Shown: positions 11,540 through 26,675, counted from the first letter of the stretch. The stretch: DNA of 64,000 nt from Protula sp. h YS-2021 (GCA_949752745.1 OX457033.1:12695301-12759300), one strand, 5' to 3'. Made by a program: numbers and translations. The notes: generated by a model not told the origin, from the letters alone.

Positions 11540-13982
11540 CCATTGTTTTCTGTCTCATCGCAGCATCAGATCGGATATCTTTTGACGTTAATGTTTCCAA
11601 AGCTGCCTCCCCCAGCAAATTTCCTTTGTTGTCAAATTCTTCGAAAATTGTGAACATGGCGGAATTTTACAGCTTGCTAAAGATCTGAAAGCATTGGTTC
11701 CAATGATTGATAGATTTTCTCAAGGTTCATCTTATTGCATTAAATAATTTTCACAAAATAGTTTTTCTGCTAAAGTTTCGATCAGATTATTTTGAAGTTT
11801 GATGTGGACAGTTCGATCACCTTAATTTTCAAAAATTATCAGCATTATTAGATGCGTTTATTCCTATAATAATTTGCTTTGAAATTTGTAGAGATTCTTC
11901 TGTGATGTAAGACTAGAACAATCGTAAAATGAGTCACCGGTTTACGCTTTAAAACTTTTCGAAACAAAATGTCGCGACTTATTGGCTGAGATAGGTGCTG
12001 CAGAGATGACGGTTTTCTTATTTTTGCTTATTTTAAACTGTGAAATAAGCAATAAACCTTAGTTAAAGTGGAGAAGACACATCTCATAGTTTGATCGGTT
12101 TTAGAGGCAACATCCATTCATTGATCGAAAGTGTCGTCCATGGGCGACGTTTTAGCGCCTTTACTTCCCTCCCCCTTCCTTGACATTAAAAAAGTTTTAA
12201 AGCCAGAATTGAAAGCATATTTTCTTTAAGAAAGAAACCATAATTTAATCAACAACAGACAAGTTTTTTTAATGTGTGTTAGGCACGCCTGGTTTTGATA
12301 GCAGTTATATCCGTTAAGAACACCAATGCGGGTTAAAAAAATGCCAAACAAAAGCAGCACCTTTCTTAAGTGAAATTTAAACACTCCGTGCCTACCGCGT
12401 TAATTGGCATCCCTTTCCTTCCACGCATAGTAACACATATTCTAACAAATGCCTGTCTCTTCTCCAATCCACCTGAATCCTCGTAAATTGTAAATATTTG
12501 AAGATGACAAGACAAACTCCATTCTCATGCACAGAGCTATATTTCACCATCTTGTCCGTGGTCAGATCAAAGTATTTTGCTCTAATCTTGTTTTTAAAGA
12601 AGCTGACAAACGTTTCAGCACACGTTCCCTGATTGGAAACGTACATCACTGAATATTTCTATATAAAGGATTCTTTTTATCACAAAGGAAAGGCAGAGTA
12701 AGAATTCAAAACCTTTAGGTGTATTTACCTAAGCCATTGTGAGTGGTGCTTGTTTTCCGATTGGGCCGGGACCGTGCATTTTTTATATGGCGTGGTATTA
12801 AATATATTGATCACTTGAAACTATAATTTAAGAAAAAAACTTTGCAAAAATTGATCACCATGCAGTCTCACTACAAACTTTTTATAAAACTTGTCGCTAC
12901 GTCCATTGATGAATTGTTGTTCGATTAATCATCGCTAGATCGTTTGCCAAGATGAAAATGTTCCCTTTTGTTGCATTTATAATTATTAACAAATGAAATT
13001 TTAAAATATCACATATTGGATAATGATAGCCCTTTGTGGATCGAATACTTTTTTATACACGGAACAATTAGAGTGTTTAGAAACGTTGACGTTTACAAGG
13101 GATCGCATTTTACGAAACGGAACACCTGCAGTGATTTGCTGGGAAGGGGGACGGGTGGGGGCGTCGAAGGTATTGCTAGTCAAATGTCCATACCATTTCC
13201 CTCACAGCTCACAAATAATAATAAGCTTATTATACAGATAATATGTATGTTTTCAGCCCCGCCTCCGGACCCATGTGCCGGCATCACATGTAGCGGTCGT
13301 GGCACGTGCAGCGGAGGCTCGTGCTCGTGTAACACTGGCTACCAAGGCTCCAACTGCGAAACCCAGATCAATTACTGTGCGGGACAGTCATGCAGTGGTC
13401 GCGGATCATGCAACAACCATGTAGGCTACTACACCTGCTCATGCAATACCGGCTACCAAGGGACCAACTGCGAGACGCAGATAAACTACTGTGCTGGGCA
13501 ATCATGCAGTAACCATGGCAGTTGTAATAACCATGTCGGCTACTACACTTGCTCTTGTTCCCATGGCTGGCAAGGAACGAACTGCGAGAACCAAATTGAC
13601 TATTGCCCAGGCGTCACATGCAATGGAAGAGGCACTTGCGTCAATTACGTGGGTTATTACTCATGCGCTTGCGTTCATAACGGTTACTATGGCACTGACT
13701 GTCAGAACATCGTAGACTGGTGTTCTGACCAAGGCGAGGACTGCAGCAACCACGGTACCTGTTCGAACAATGGTGACAACTCCTGGTGGCAATGTGCTTG
13801 TCGCCACTCAGGCTATTCTGGGACCCAGTGCGAAATCATCCGGGATTGGTGTTCCTATAGCAGCATCAACTGTAACAACCGAGGTATGCTATAATAGTAA
13901 TAATAATAGTAATAACAATAATGATAATGATAATAATAACAGTAATAATAATAATAATATTTATAGTTATAATAACAATAAC

Positions 13983-14051
<69 letters not shown>

Positions 14052-14373
14052 AATAATAATAATAATATGATTATGATGGTGATGGATTTCAATGAAATCC
14101 CTTGAGAATATGTTATATGAGTAAACGATTCAAAATATACATTTTGATTTATTATGTAACTGAGCTTAATGGAACTTTACGTACAAATAAAACAAGTTGC
14201 AAAATTGAAACACAGCTTAGAGAGTGAAGAACTGGTGTTTATTTTTAATTTTCATTTCGTAGTGAAGCAAGTACAATTTGTGCCCATTCTCGCCTGTCTT
14301 CTGCTCAATATGTGGAATACTTTTGCCGTAACTCAAGCTAAATCTTACTCTTTTGCAAAAACCCGTCAACATT

Positions 14374-14408
<35 letters not shown>

Positions 14409-15522
14409 ATAAACATTCAGGCGTTTCTCTAGATATACATTCTCAGCAGCATATAGTCTTTAATTGGTGGTCACTTGATCGGTAGTCAGCTGTCTAGAGG
14501 TCATTTGATAATTACGACCTCCCCCCCTCCCACCCCATACAACCGCCCCTCTCCGTACGCCCCCTCTCCATCCGCCCACTTCCTCCCAACGCCCCCACCT
14601 CCCCCTTTCCCTACAAACGCCCCCTCATTCGACCCCCCCCCCCACATCCCCCCTCCAATCACCGCCCACTTCCCCAAAGCCCCCCTACAACCGCCCCTCC
14701 CCCCCGCCCCCTCCCCCATTCACCCCGTCCTCTCACCGCCCCCTCCCGCTACAACCCCCCCCCCCCCGCCTCCCCCGACATCGGACCACTTGTTCGACTG
14801 AACTGATTTGTGTTAATTTTAGCACTGCTGTGCACTGTGTGTTCGGTGGTGGTAAACTGACACAGTTTTTTATTATTATTATTATTCGCTTTTACTTCTC
14901 ATTCGTTCACTTCCATTCAGTCACCTTTTACTGACAGGGACTTGCAGCAATAGAGCCGATAACGACTACTGGCAATGCGCGTGCAGGCACAGCGGTTACT
15001 ACGGCGACCAGTGCGAGCACATCAGAGATTGGTGCACGACAGAAAGCGAAGATTGCACCGGCCATGGCACATGCTCTAACAGGCCAGACAATGACTTTTG
15101 GCAATGCACCTGTCGCCATGCCGGTTACTATGGTACCTCCTGTGAGCACATCGTTGATTGGTGTACCACTGAGAATGAAGACTGCAATAACAATGGTGTT
15201 TGCGACAATTCCTATGACAATGTATGGTGGGAATGCGACTGTCACCCTGGTTATATCGACACCGACTGTGACGACCAGCTGTGCTGGGGCGGTATCTACT
15301 GCTACAATTTAGGAGTGTGCGGGTAAGTTTCTTTGCATTTCTTCATTGTGCATGATCTGTATTAATTAGGTTTTATATGCCAGGACTTGCCGGGTAAATA
15401 CAGACGCCGGATTCAATGAAATACCGCACCCATTACTTCTTGATTATCAGTCTGTTTTTGTAACAGTCCTAGATTTTCCAACACCTTTATCAGCTTATCG
15501 TTTGCCATTTCAAAAGCGTGTG

Positions 15523-15572
<50 letters not shown>

Positions 15573-18500
15573 TGTGTGTATGTGTTAAGACTGGATAAGA
15601 CTTAAATGTGCATATATGCAGTGTAGAAATGACAAATATAAAAAAAAAGTTGGAAGTTCCCCTTGCTAACACCTTGCTCTGCATCATGTCTTTACAGTGC
15701 AGACGGCTGTGAGTGTGTATCTCCGTGGTCAGGGGATGACTGTAATACAAACAACCCATCCTGTACCAATGTTGACTGTGGGTACGGCACCTGCTATGGA
15801 AACGGTAAGAAGGGATGGCGCCCTGGTGGTGTAATAGCAATGACTATAAACCACTAGAAACAGTCTTTGGTAATAGGCAGGGGGTGGGAGAGACCGGTGT
15901 GTTTGTGGAGATTGCTGTCCCGTAAAATTTTCATAAAACAATATACTTATATATTAGCGTATGTTGATCCACATTGTTTGATCAACGCCGTAGAAACATC
16001 GTTAAGAAACATCGTTGCTACGTCGACACTCGTTATAGATGTCAATTTAAGTGACAGACTTTTAAATAATCTCTGCGAGAATGAGGTTGTCAAAGGTGTA
16101 TGGAGAGGTTGCACAGACAAGTGGGGAAATTAGCAAAAAATTTTAGCTTATTTTTTTTAAGTTCCATCATGACTGCTACTTCCAGGTAAAAGAAGTTTCG
16201 GTACTGAACTCAAATAAACATTGAATTGACACCGAAGTGTTACTCTTTATGTATGTTTATGAAGGGCTTTGCAGTTGCGACTCGGGCTACACTCAGAACT
16301 CTGCGAGCAGTCCATGTAATGGTGACGTGTGTTCCGGGTATAGCTGCTACAACGGCGGTACTTGTATATCCGGCGGCTGCATGTGTGAAACCGGCTGGAG
16401 AGGCGATCAGTGTACTGAATGTAAGTCACTATGACACGCTGTTGGCACGTAATATGGCTTAATAATTTCCTTTAATATTATCACCTTGCATACGGCGGAG
16501 AACGTATACAAGGAGAGAAACATGAAATTGAAGAGCACATCGTAATGGGCAAAACTGAAAATGTGCTGTTTTAATGTAAAAACAGTATTTACACCCATTA
16601 TATAGTTCATTTGCCAACCAGAAGCTACGCATTTAACCACGACATTCTTATTATAAGTCACGATAATGGTGAAATTCTTATTATAAGTCACGATAATGGT
16701 GAAATTCTTATTATAAGTCACGATAATGTTCTGCCGCTAGCAGACCAATATTTGTAATTTAACCAATTACGATGTGCTGTTTGAACGTTCTTTGCCTCGT
16801 CACCTCGTGATAGTCTTACCCATTTGAAGCGTAGTTAACGTATTCTTATATATAACCATACGCATCAACCGGTAGATAGATTTGGTGATTTGGAGTTATC
16901 TGTCGAATAAGACGATTCACACTTTTGGCGTTCCCAGTAAAAAATGTGCAAAAATTCTGCATTTTGAATAAAATTAACCGGGTAAATCATGAAAGAAATG
17001 ATAGAGAAATTTCGCCTAAATGTCAAATTTCTCTTGCACCAATTAAAGAGCAATCGGGTTTTTTTAACAACCCGTTTGCTATTTTAAAAATTTATTAAAA
17101 GTTTTAACCAATAGTTTAAAGTTTCAATTTCTTTTATGTTCCGAGTATGAATTGCTTTTGCGATATTTCTTCTACTTTTTTCTATCATTCGGATCCTTTC
17201 ATTTTTTGACCCGGTTCCCTCGCAGCCGAAATTCAAAATTCTTGTGCATTTATTCGAAAAAAACCGCAAGTGTGATTTGGCTTGTTGACATGAATTAGTA
17301 ATGATACTTATAACAGGCTCACTAAAATCTAATGCTCCCTCCCTATCCCCGAGTCTAGAAAGTAGGCGGATAGTTGAATAATATCACCCATATGTATGAG
17401 AACGGAGATGCAGATATAATACTCCTAATATAAGGTTTATAAGAATTAGACGTGAATCAGAAAAATAATGAAGCAAAATGTATGTAGCATGATGTCAAAT
17501 AACATTTGCCGCATTTTCGTAGACGATGCCTGCCAAGGTACAACGTGTAGCGGACATGGCCAGTGTTTTGTGTTTAACGGTGCGGCCGTTTGTCGATGTG
17601 ACGACTCTTCATTTGGGCCCGAAACCGGGGACCTCGCCCAACAGTGCAGTCAGCACACGTGCGATAACGGTGTCGTCTGCTATAATGGCGGTGTCTGCAA
17701 TGCGTAAGTCTCTTTGTTTTAAACACTAGACGGTCAATTGCTATAATTCAGCTACAATTTTGTTTCGCTCGTATAAAAGTGTGTGTTACTAGAGCTTTTC
17801 ACCCATTACTTTAAAATTTTTGCTACAGTGGTGCAGTCTGCAATTCGTAAGGCTTTTTTTTTTTGTTTGAAATAATAGACGGTCAAGTGCTATAACTCAG
17901 CCACATTTTTGCTTCGCTCATATGAAAGTGTGTGTTGCTAGACTCCTTTTTAAAACTTTTGCCTTAGAGCAGTGCTGGGCTTGTTACAGATTACGATACT
18001 CCACCACTCTAGCTCTACTGTTGTTTCTTTAAATTTTAGTGCCGGAGGGTGCGACTGCCCATACCCCCAGACAGGTTCTACGTGCGGGTCCACGGACTAC
18101 TGCTCTGGCATCGACTGTGTCCATGGAACATGCTCTCAAAGTGGATCAGGTATAGATTATTAATTAATAAATTGTGAAATATGTGAAAAGAAGCAACACA
18201 TTATTGTGATATCTCCTTCTGAGACATGTGTTTTGAATTTTAAGATGTTTACATATTTTTTAAATAGCCCAGGACCAATACAAACTTTTTTCTCATAGAC
18301 ATTAATTGCTGTTGTTATCGCTAATGGATGAACTTATATTTATTGGCAAAATACAGTATTTTTTATATGCTAAAATCGTGTTTATATGCATTTTATCGAA
18401 GCAAGTTCCTGGCAAGTTTTAACACAGTGCATGGGTCATTGATTTATTTCACACACTGCCTGTATTTCACGGTTAACCAATTGGCAGTGCTACTGTATAA

Positions 18501-21500
18501 TTTTGAATCTGTAAATAAAAAATTTTTCAACTAAATCTTTTAAAGTTGATTTAAATTATATTACAGTCGGACCTCGTTAATTCGACATCGGGCGGACCTC
18601 CGATTTTATGTCGAGATAGCGGGGTGTCGAGATAAGCGAGTTTTTGAAATAAAACGTCAATTATTTTAAAAGTGATGATTTTTTTTCTTTTTGTTTTCAT
18701 AGGCTTCAGAGGCTGTCCTTATTCTTTATTCACATCGAAGTATTATTTCCGTCGCAATTTTAGATTTTTTTTACTCTTCTTTCAATGTTTTGTAATGCTC
18801 GGTATCTCACATCCAGGGACATGTGCGAAAGGTTACGTTTTTTTTTATTTTTCGTCGAATCATCTTTATTTTACAAACTCAAATTTGAAACAACGTTTAG
18901 TCCACTAACAATTAGCAAACACTGGTTAGCGTGAATAATAGGGCTTATCTGCTATACAGAGGCATGCACTGGGCTACTTCATTGTTTACACAAGCAGGGG
19001 TGTTTACAGTCATTTAGGGAGTTCATACTGCACTGCAGCCTATGCAGATAAAGTCTGCTATAGGATATGGAGAGATGAAGAATTAGCAAACACTGGCTAG
19101 GGTGAACAAAAGGGCTTATCTGCTGGCATGCACTGGGCTACTTGTTTACACAGGGAGGGATGTGTTGTTTACTGTGGGTACATACAGCTGACTGTAACAA
19201 GCAAAATTTGGATACTGCATAAATGCATTTTTATGATATCCTGTACGAAATTCGCGATGTATGAGTACGTTATTTTATACAAAAAGTTCTATATGAGGGC
19301 ATTATAGCTAGGTTAATTTATGTCGAGATAAAAAAATGTCGACATATCCGAGCTTTTTATCATACAAATAGACGGGACTGAAAAAAAACGTCGAATTAAC
19401 CGAAATGTCGAGATATCCGATGTCGACATAAGTGGGTCCGACTGTATAACATTTGAATGTTATAAAGTTAATGTTTTATATGGTAAGTACCTGTACATAT
19501 ATCTATACGTTACCAATAAATACGTGATGTTTGCAATTAAATATTTGATTACTTTTTACTTTTATATGTCTCCCCCTAAGGGAGACATATATAGATTATT
19601 TTTTTATTTTCTTGTTTTTAATTTTGTGTGAAAGAAAGCTTAGGCAATTTTTGCCCCCAGTAAGGGCGTTTATTTGTAGATAGGAAGTTGTTTGGTGTGT
19701 TTATGTTATTTAGTCACATCCAAGTGACATATTTCATGATTAATATCCTTTTCAATATAGTGTTTTATTTGATATGTGGATTTATAACAAAAACTGCAGA
19801 TATACAATCGGTCGGACTACACATTAATCGAAAGGAAACCCTTAAGGGAATCGTCCCAGCCTAACAGATACTTAAGGGAATCTTCCCAGCCTAGCAGATA
19901 CTTAAGGGAATCGTCCCAGCCTAACAGATACTTAAGGGAATCGTCCCAGCCTAACCGATACTTAAGGGAATCTTCCCAGCCTAGCAGATACTTAAGGGAA
20001 TCGTCCCAGCCTAACAGATACTTAAGGGAATCTTCCCAGCCTAACAGATACTTAAGGGAATCGTCCCAGCCTAACAGATACTTAAGGGAATCGTCCCAGC
20101 CTAACCGATACTTAAGGGAATCTTCCCAGCCTAACAGATACTTAAGGGAATCGTCCCAGCCTAACCGATACTTAAGGGAATCTTCCCAGCCTAGCAGATA
20201 CTTAAGGGAATCGTCCCAGCCTAACAGATACTTAAGGGAATCTTCCCAGCCTAACAGATACTTAAGGGCATCTTTCCAGCACAGAAACTGAAGACTTACC
20301 GTATCACACTTTCTTTGCTTGAATACATTTCTTGAATCTCTGAAACTGGTCCTGGGCGCAGTGTTGGTGATGCCCAGTCAGACATATGTGTGACCACCAC
20401 CCGTCTTGCAACAGGTTTGCTCTCGGCTGTTTTGTATCTTCCTACTGTACGTGAAATATATGTTCCATAACTTCTTGCCCAGACTTGAGGCAAAACTAGC
20501 TTTTTTTTATATTAATAGATAAATAACTCAATATGTTGTTTACAATTCAGGATTTGTCTGCACGTGTACAAGCACCAGCTACTGGGTTGACCCCGCGACT
20601 GGTCTGTGTGACATCTCCGTGTGTGCCGGAGAGACAGTCGTTTGCAGAAATGGCGGGGTATGCAGTGGCAGTCAGTGCATTTGCCCCAACGGCTACTCTG
20701 GTGACAGTTGTCAGAACTGTGAGTATTTTACTGATTTTTAACTTGCTCATTTATAACTTATCGATTGAGAAGACACTGTTCCGTATTTAGAACTGCAGAA
20801 ATAGTCGCTCAGAAACGCGAGCATTTCACAGAGAGAAGAAAACTAGCCTTAATATTTATGCCGTTTATGAGGGAACAGGGATGTATATGAGGGAACAGGG
20901 ATGTATTAATAGAATTTGCAGTGTGGAATGGATGATCACGCTCCAGATAAACAGTCATTTTGCTGAAAACACTCAGTGACACAAAATAATAATATTTTTA
21001 CGTAAGTTCATGATAGGGAAGTTATCACATGCGGTTAATGCCTTTCAAACAGATCATGTGGTTTTTACACCCAAACGGGGTGGGGACTGTTGGTTGGGGG
21101 ATGTCGTTTTATCGGTTTTCTAGCCATCCTTCTGTCTGTTTGATCATTGAGGGCTGTTAGTCCAACCCTGTTAATTCGGTTCTTATGAGATTTCGTATAT
21201 AGATGACCTATGATCGTGGGTAGGTGCACGTTATTGTTGTTTAAATTTTGACCCAATTTCAAAAATCTAAAACATCATTAAGGTCAATCCTAAGGTCATT
21301 AAGGTCAGTCCTCAGATGGTTTGATAGTGCAGTCCAAAAACTTAATCAAAGGCAGCGACAGGTTCTGTCTATTTGTCAGGAACTGACATTACATTCAATG
21401 TCGATTCATCTCCACCACTTATAGCTTTGCAGCACTTTATAAGTACCTTGTTTTGCGGGGCAGTGGGCTGGGAGTCATGGACGGTCACTAATGACACTCA

Positions 21501-24500
21501 TCATGAGATCTGCTTTGAAAGGGGACCCCTGTTACGGTATCACATGCTACAATGGCGGCACCTGTCGGGACAACCAGCACATAACTGATGGCGACTTTCT
21601 CTGTGATTGTGACTTCGGTTTCCATGGACGATACTGTGAGCTGCAGCGCTGCACCAGTGGCCACACTTGCTATAACGGCGGGATCTGCACGTGCGTATAT
21701 ATTGGTCTCACTCTGTGCTGGCTCTCCTCACTCTTTCTCTCCACGTCTTAAAACCATCGACCCATCTCACAGAAAAAGTAAGCGCCAAGATAAGAACAGA
21801 TTACAAGAATATCGCTGTATCCTGTTGTCAGACTGGCAAATCCGGGCAGTGTGGTTTTATAGATATGTGACGGGGATCCTGGTGGTTTTGTTGAGATCCT
21901 ATAACCATTAGCTATTCTTTTCCTAGAGGGATATTTCTATCGAGATCATAATGACTTGTTTCGTGACGTAAATATAGATCGAAATATTAGCAACTATTAG
22001 CTCGCGCTGCTGAAGTTAAAAAGAAAAAATGTTTTTTAAAGAATGAAGATATTTGCTGTGAAAGACGCCAAGATTAAAGTATAAAAATTATCTGTTGTTT
22101 TAATGAACAGATCGGATGGTTGTAACTGCCCCATTGAGTGGACTGGAGACGAGTGTACTGAGTCTGTACCGTCTTTTTGCCAAGGGTACGACTGTGGTAC
22201 CGGTGGTACTTGCTATGGCACCTCATGTAAGTACTTAACTCATTATAAAGCCGTTGGTTAACGGGGCGGGGTGTAGTGGGGGAGGAGGGAGTGGCTGACT
22301 CATCTGGAAGGGGATGGGGGAATGTGAAGCCGGGCTCGTTACGCTATCGGGAAGATTCCAATGTTTCGCATCCATCCCCCGCCACCCTCCACCCTCCGTT
22401 TAGATGTAAAATTGCAAGTACATTTTTGAAAACTGAACCAAGTGTGATGTCAATATATCGACACATAAATATCCACCAATCGACCAATTGCAAGAAACAA
22501 AACATAAAAGGAAACAAAAGTGTCAAGGACGGTACAAAATTCGAGTAATTAATTTGTTTTAGAGAATGGTCTTTTAATTTTTAATGTTTGTGTTTTTTTG
22601 GCAAAAAAACTGATGCAATTAAAAAAAACTGCAAAAATGATCTTTTTTCTGTACGATGGGCTGTGACAGTGTTGATCTTGGGTTGAGAACCTATGTGCAC
22701 GTGTATGCATGCGAATGGGTAAGTTCTCCAAATTAAGGTCGTTTTCGAGAGGTCCCTATGACAGTCCTTATTCTACTGTATTTTCATGCTGTCATTTCTT
22801 CCTGCGACAGCTGCCACATGTGCGTGTGAGAGCGGCTATTCACAGGACTCGGCTGCAAGCAGGTGCTACCTCAACTGTGGTGATCTGATGTGTCAGAACG
22901 GAGGAGTGTGTAGCGACGATGGCACCTCGTGTCACTGCCAGCCGGGCTATTTTGGCAACGAATGTGAAGAGTGTAAGCATATTTTTGTGGCCAATGCATA
23001 AATTAGCAGTAAGAAAGCAAGATGTCTAAAGCGCAGAAAATTTAATGCATTATTATGGGAATTGTTTTGAAAATTCGGAGTGATTGTTGTTATTCCACAA
23101 ATAAAATGGTGTTTTGAATTTACTGGTTTTTCACATCTACTTATAGCTGACTTGTGTGGGTTGGTTGAGTGTCATTCTGCGCGAGGCAGCTGCGGTGAGT
23201 ACCAGGGTGCATCGGCGAGCTGTACGTGCATCCTAGAGCAGTTCACAGGCTCGGATTGCTCGACGGAAATCTGCTCATCTGGACCCCAGTCACAGTGCCA
23301 AAATGGCGGCACCTGCACATCGTAAGAGCTTCAGATTTCTTATGAAGGGTGAGGGTGGGTGGGGGGGGGGGATTAGGCGTGGGAGTGGGCAATATGATAG
23401 TGGGAACGTGGGAAATAGTGAATTGGCGTGACTGGCTTGATTAATTGTGTTACTTTTCGATCCCTTGTTTTATGGCGAAATCCGAATTACTTGTGTGTGT
23501 TTTTTCAGATCTGGATGTACATGTCCCTATCCTTACGAAGGCAGCCAGTGTCAGACCACCAACTATTGTCCATTGGGATACTGCGTCCATGGATCCTGTT
23601 CCGTCAGTGGAGACGGTATGTTTTTCTACGTCTGTGTACAACTGGGGAAACAAATAGCTGAATTTATTGGCGTATATCGGGTTACTTTTTATTGCCAGAA
23701 GCATTAAGAGAATCTCGGGTGTTGACTGCAGGATTAAAGACCCCCCCCCCCCCCCCCCACCTCCCCGTTCCCCTTACTACCACTTCCGGTATCCATGAAC
23801 TTAATCGTTTAATGAAGGGCATGGATCGCTTTTGAATTATGCCTTAGAATTAAAAGGAGCTCAGGCTATTTCTGCTTTGTGAACAAGCATTTTGAATACA
23901 TTTAATTACCTTGTTTTAATTACTGCTATATTTTGCAATTAAGAGGGAGGCGGGGGTGGGGGGCAGCTCGCAGGGGAGAGAGCTTTAGTCCTACAATTTT
24001 ATATATATATTTTTATTTGGGGATTGTCGCAGGTGGATTCTTGAAGTCATTCTTATTTTTGAGATTAAAGTTTCAGATTTAATAAATGGTCATTGGTATT
24101 AAAAAACATATCAATGTAATAAGAGATGTGTTATTTTCAATATATCCTATGTCCTGCGTAACGGGAAGTGCTCTCTTTACTCTGTCGTGTGCACAACGAG
24201 AGGTGTTTCATTTTGGGGGGTCCGTGTGCAAAAATTATTTTATTTCAAATGTTGCGTTTATTACACTTTGGCTGAATACCTGGATGCGGAGAAACAAAGA
24301 GGATATCTTCATTTTGAAATGATAAAGCCTCAGAAATCGGTTCTGGACCTGTTTAATGTCCCGTGTGTGTTACTTTCATTTGTATCTTTTATGCTAGCCG
24401 CCCTATGTTCCTGCAACGATGGGCACATTGTGGATCAGTACACTGGACTGTGTACTACACAGTACCCGTGCGCGGATGGGTACACATTCTGCCAGAATCG

Positions 24501-25457
24501 AGGAGAATGCGTTTCTTCCGGAACAGCGTGCACCTGCCCGGAACATTACTCTGGAACCAATTGCGAAATACGTGAGTCATTATTATTCTCGAATAATTGT
24601 TAGAAAAATAAACTCCTCACAGGCGAAATGTCATTTCTAGAACTTTGGCCTCGAATGCACTCGTATATGTGTGGCCTTCGGATTCCGTGTATCTCCTTGA
24701 TCATACCTGAACTGAAATGTTCCTTTGTTACTTAGGGTTCGAATCTATAAATGTGATGTATCAAGTTTCCCAAGAACATGTGATGACATCATTACAACGC
24801 TTTATCAGTCCGCTGATTAAAAAGCTTGTGAAGAAAAAGGCACAGTAATTTTTGTGCAACTTCGTTTGGTCAAGTCGAAACTGGTTATATACCGAGGAAA
24901 CTGGTCCTTGAGTTAAAACATCTTTACTTGGGCATTCAATAGAAAAACAAAAAGTGAATGGACACTACAAGCAACAATTGTGCACTAGGGTCCCTGACAA
25001 CCTTTCCATTTTTTGGCGTTTTCTGTACGTCTCAGAATCGTATCTATAAATTCCTGCAAAAAAACAAAAACAAAACAAAACAGGTGGTCGTTCGGTAAAA
25101 AATACTGAAGTTCTAAACCATGTGTTTCCCCCCGTTTTTGCTTTTAAGGTGACTTATGTGCTAACCATGAGTGTGTGAACGGCATCTGTGTTCCTGATCA
25201 AGCCCTCGTCACGTACGACTGTGAGTGCGAACCTGGCTGGGTGGGCGGCATCTGTGATATGCAACGTTGTACCGGGGAAGTCGTCTGCCAAAATGGAGGC
25301 TCTTGTGGGTATGTTGAACAACCATACCTCCTTTTTTTTATTCGTTGTCGAAATCTATCGATTGATTATCGATCGACTATCGACCGATTATGGAAAATGT
25401 TACCGTTAAAGTCTTTTTCGCCGTCAACAAATTTACATCAGGGTAAATTGGCAATGA

Positions 25458-25506
<49 letters not shown>

Positions 25507-26594
25507 ATAATTTGATAAATGCTGTGACGCTTCGTTCTCGAAGACGACTGTGTTCGCAGCACTTATACCGTTATCAACAATTTTTAACAAGTCTCTGATC
25601 GATATTTGATCGATTGATCGATAATCGTAGATATAACCATTGAGTATCAATCTCGCTATCGCTAAGCATGTTCCGGAGTATTGATTTTGAGAACAATACG
25701 TCAGATTTGGCTGACCATCAAATCAATCATCCCAAATGCTAACATAAGTAAGTAAATTTGTTATAGATTTGACAAATGAGTTTCTTCCACGAGAAGTTTA
25801 AAAGTTCATGTGGTGATCATTTTGTTTCACAATGTACAGGAAAACTTTGTCATTGGACCACCCTGCAAACCGGACCACTTTGCAATAACTCGATCCGTTC
25901 TCAGTTCTACATAAAAAAAACCACAAGTAGAACGAATCCGGAAGTTGGACCACTTTAGCACTGGTGGACCTACTACCAAGATTCACCTGTATATATTTGA
26001 CTATACTTTATTTAGGGATAATAAACTGATCCTGTTGACTCAGTTACTGAGAACTACTCTCTACGTTACAGTACACACGGCTGCATTTGCATGCCCGGAT
26101 GGACTGGTTCCGGCTGCGAGACGCCCTTGGATCCAGCTTGCTACACGGCCACCGAAAATGCGGACTGTGGACATGGCGATTGTGGATCTGGTATATTACA
26201 ACTTAAATACACGAAATGCTTTAAAGTTCTTAACTCCATCAAATTCTGTAAAAATTATACTTGAAGTTTTCTCCATTTTGGGACTGTTAACATAAAATAT
26301 TGTTAATTGATTTAAATTAATTTTAAACCTTTAAAATATAACCAAAATTAATTCACCTACAAAAAGTGCTTTATCACATAAATTGTGAACACGTTTTCTG
26401 AAAATGAGGAAAGTTAGCGAGAAAGTGCGAGATCGCGTTCATTACAACCCTGTAAACAGCAGATACCTTTTGTCCAGTTCTTTTGCCAGTTCACTTCCTG
26501 GTAACTCCGTCATAGAGATTGGTGAATTTTGCTACAGCATTTTAAACATTCGCAATTGCAATTGCGCTGTACTTTTATTCTAACTGCAAGCTCC

Positions 26595-26675
<81 letters not shown>

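Larger units (their letters stand above)
5556..23508. other. Introns or intron parts over 300 bp with nothing further recognised, E1-E16
   Basis: After removing the repeats listed, I see no gene or regulatory signal in 5556-6631, 7459-7588, 8691-9673, 9788-10160, 11540-13256, 14077-14375, 15323-15518, 15805-16264, 16733-17522, 18150-18563, 20719-21521, 21691-22110 and 22227-22810. A purine/pyrimidine-biased poly-C at 7807-7819 and poly-A/T runs are the only local oddities. Confidence 0.5.

Noticed and set aside
13770..14105. 111-codon frame with a poly-Asp run after E5
   Set aside because: It reads the GAT microsatellite in the wrong frame of E5; the E5 donor at 13884 precedes it.
14475..14801. 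Proline-rich + strand frame and glycine-rich - strand frame
   Set aside because: Both are translations of the C-rich tract; no start context or partner exons.
19841..20280. CRISPR-like regular spacing
   Set aside because: Units are contiguous 30-bp repeats with no unique spacers; a eukaryotic minisatellite.
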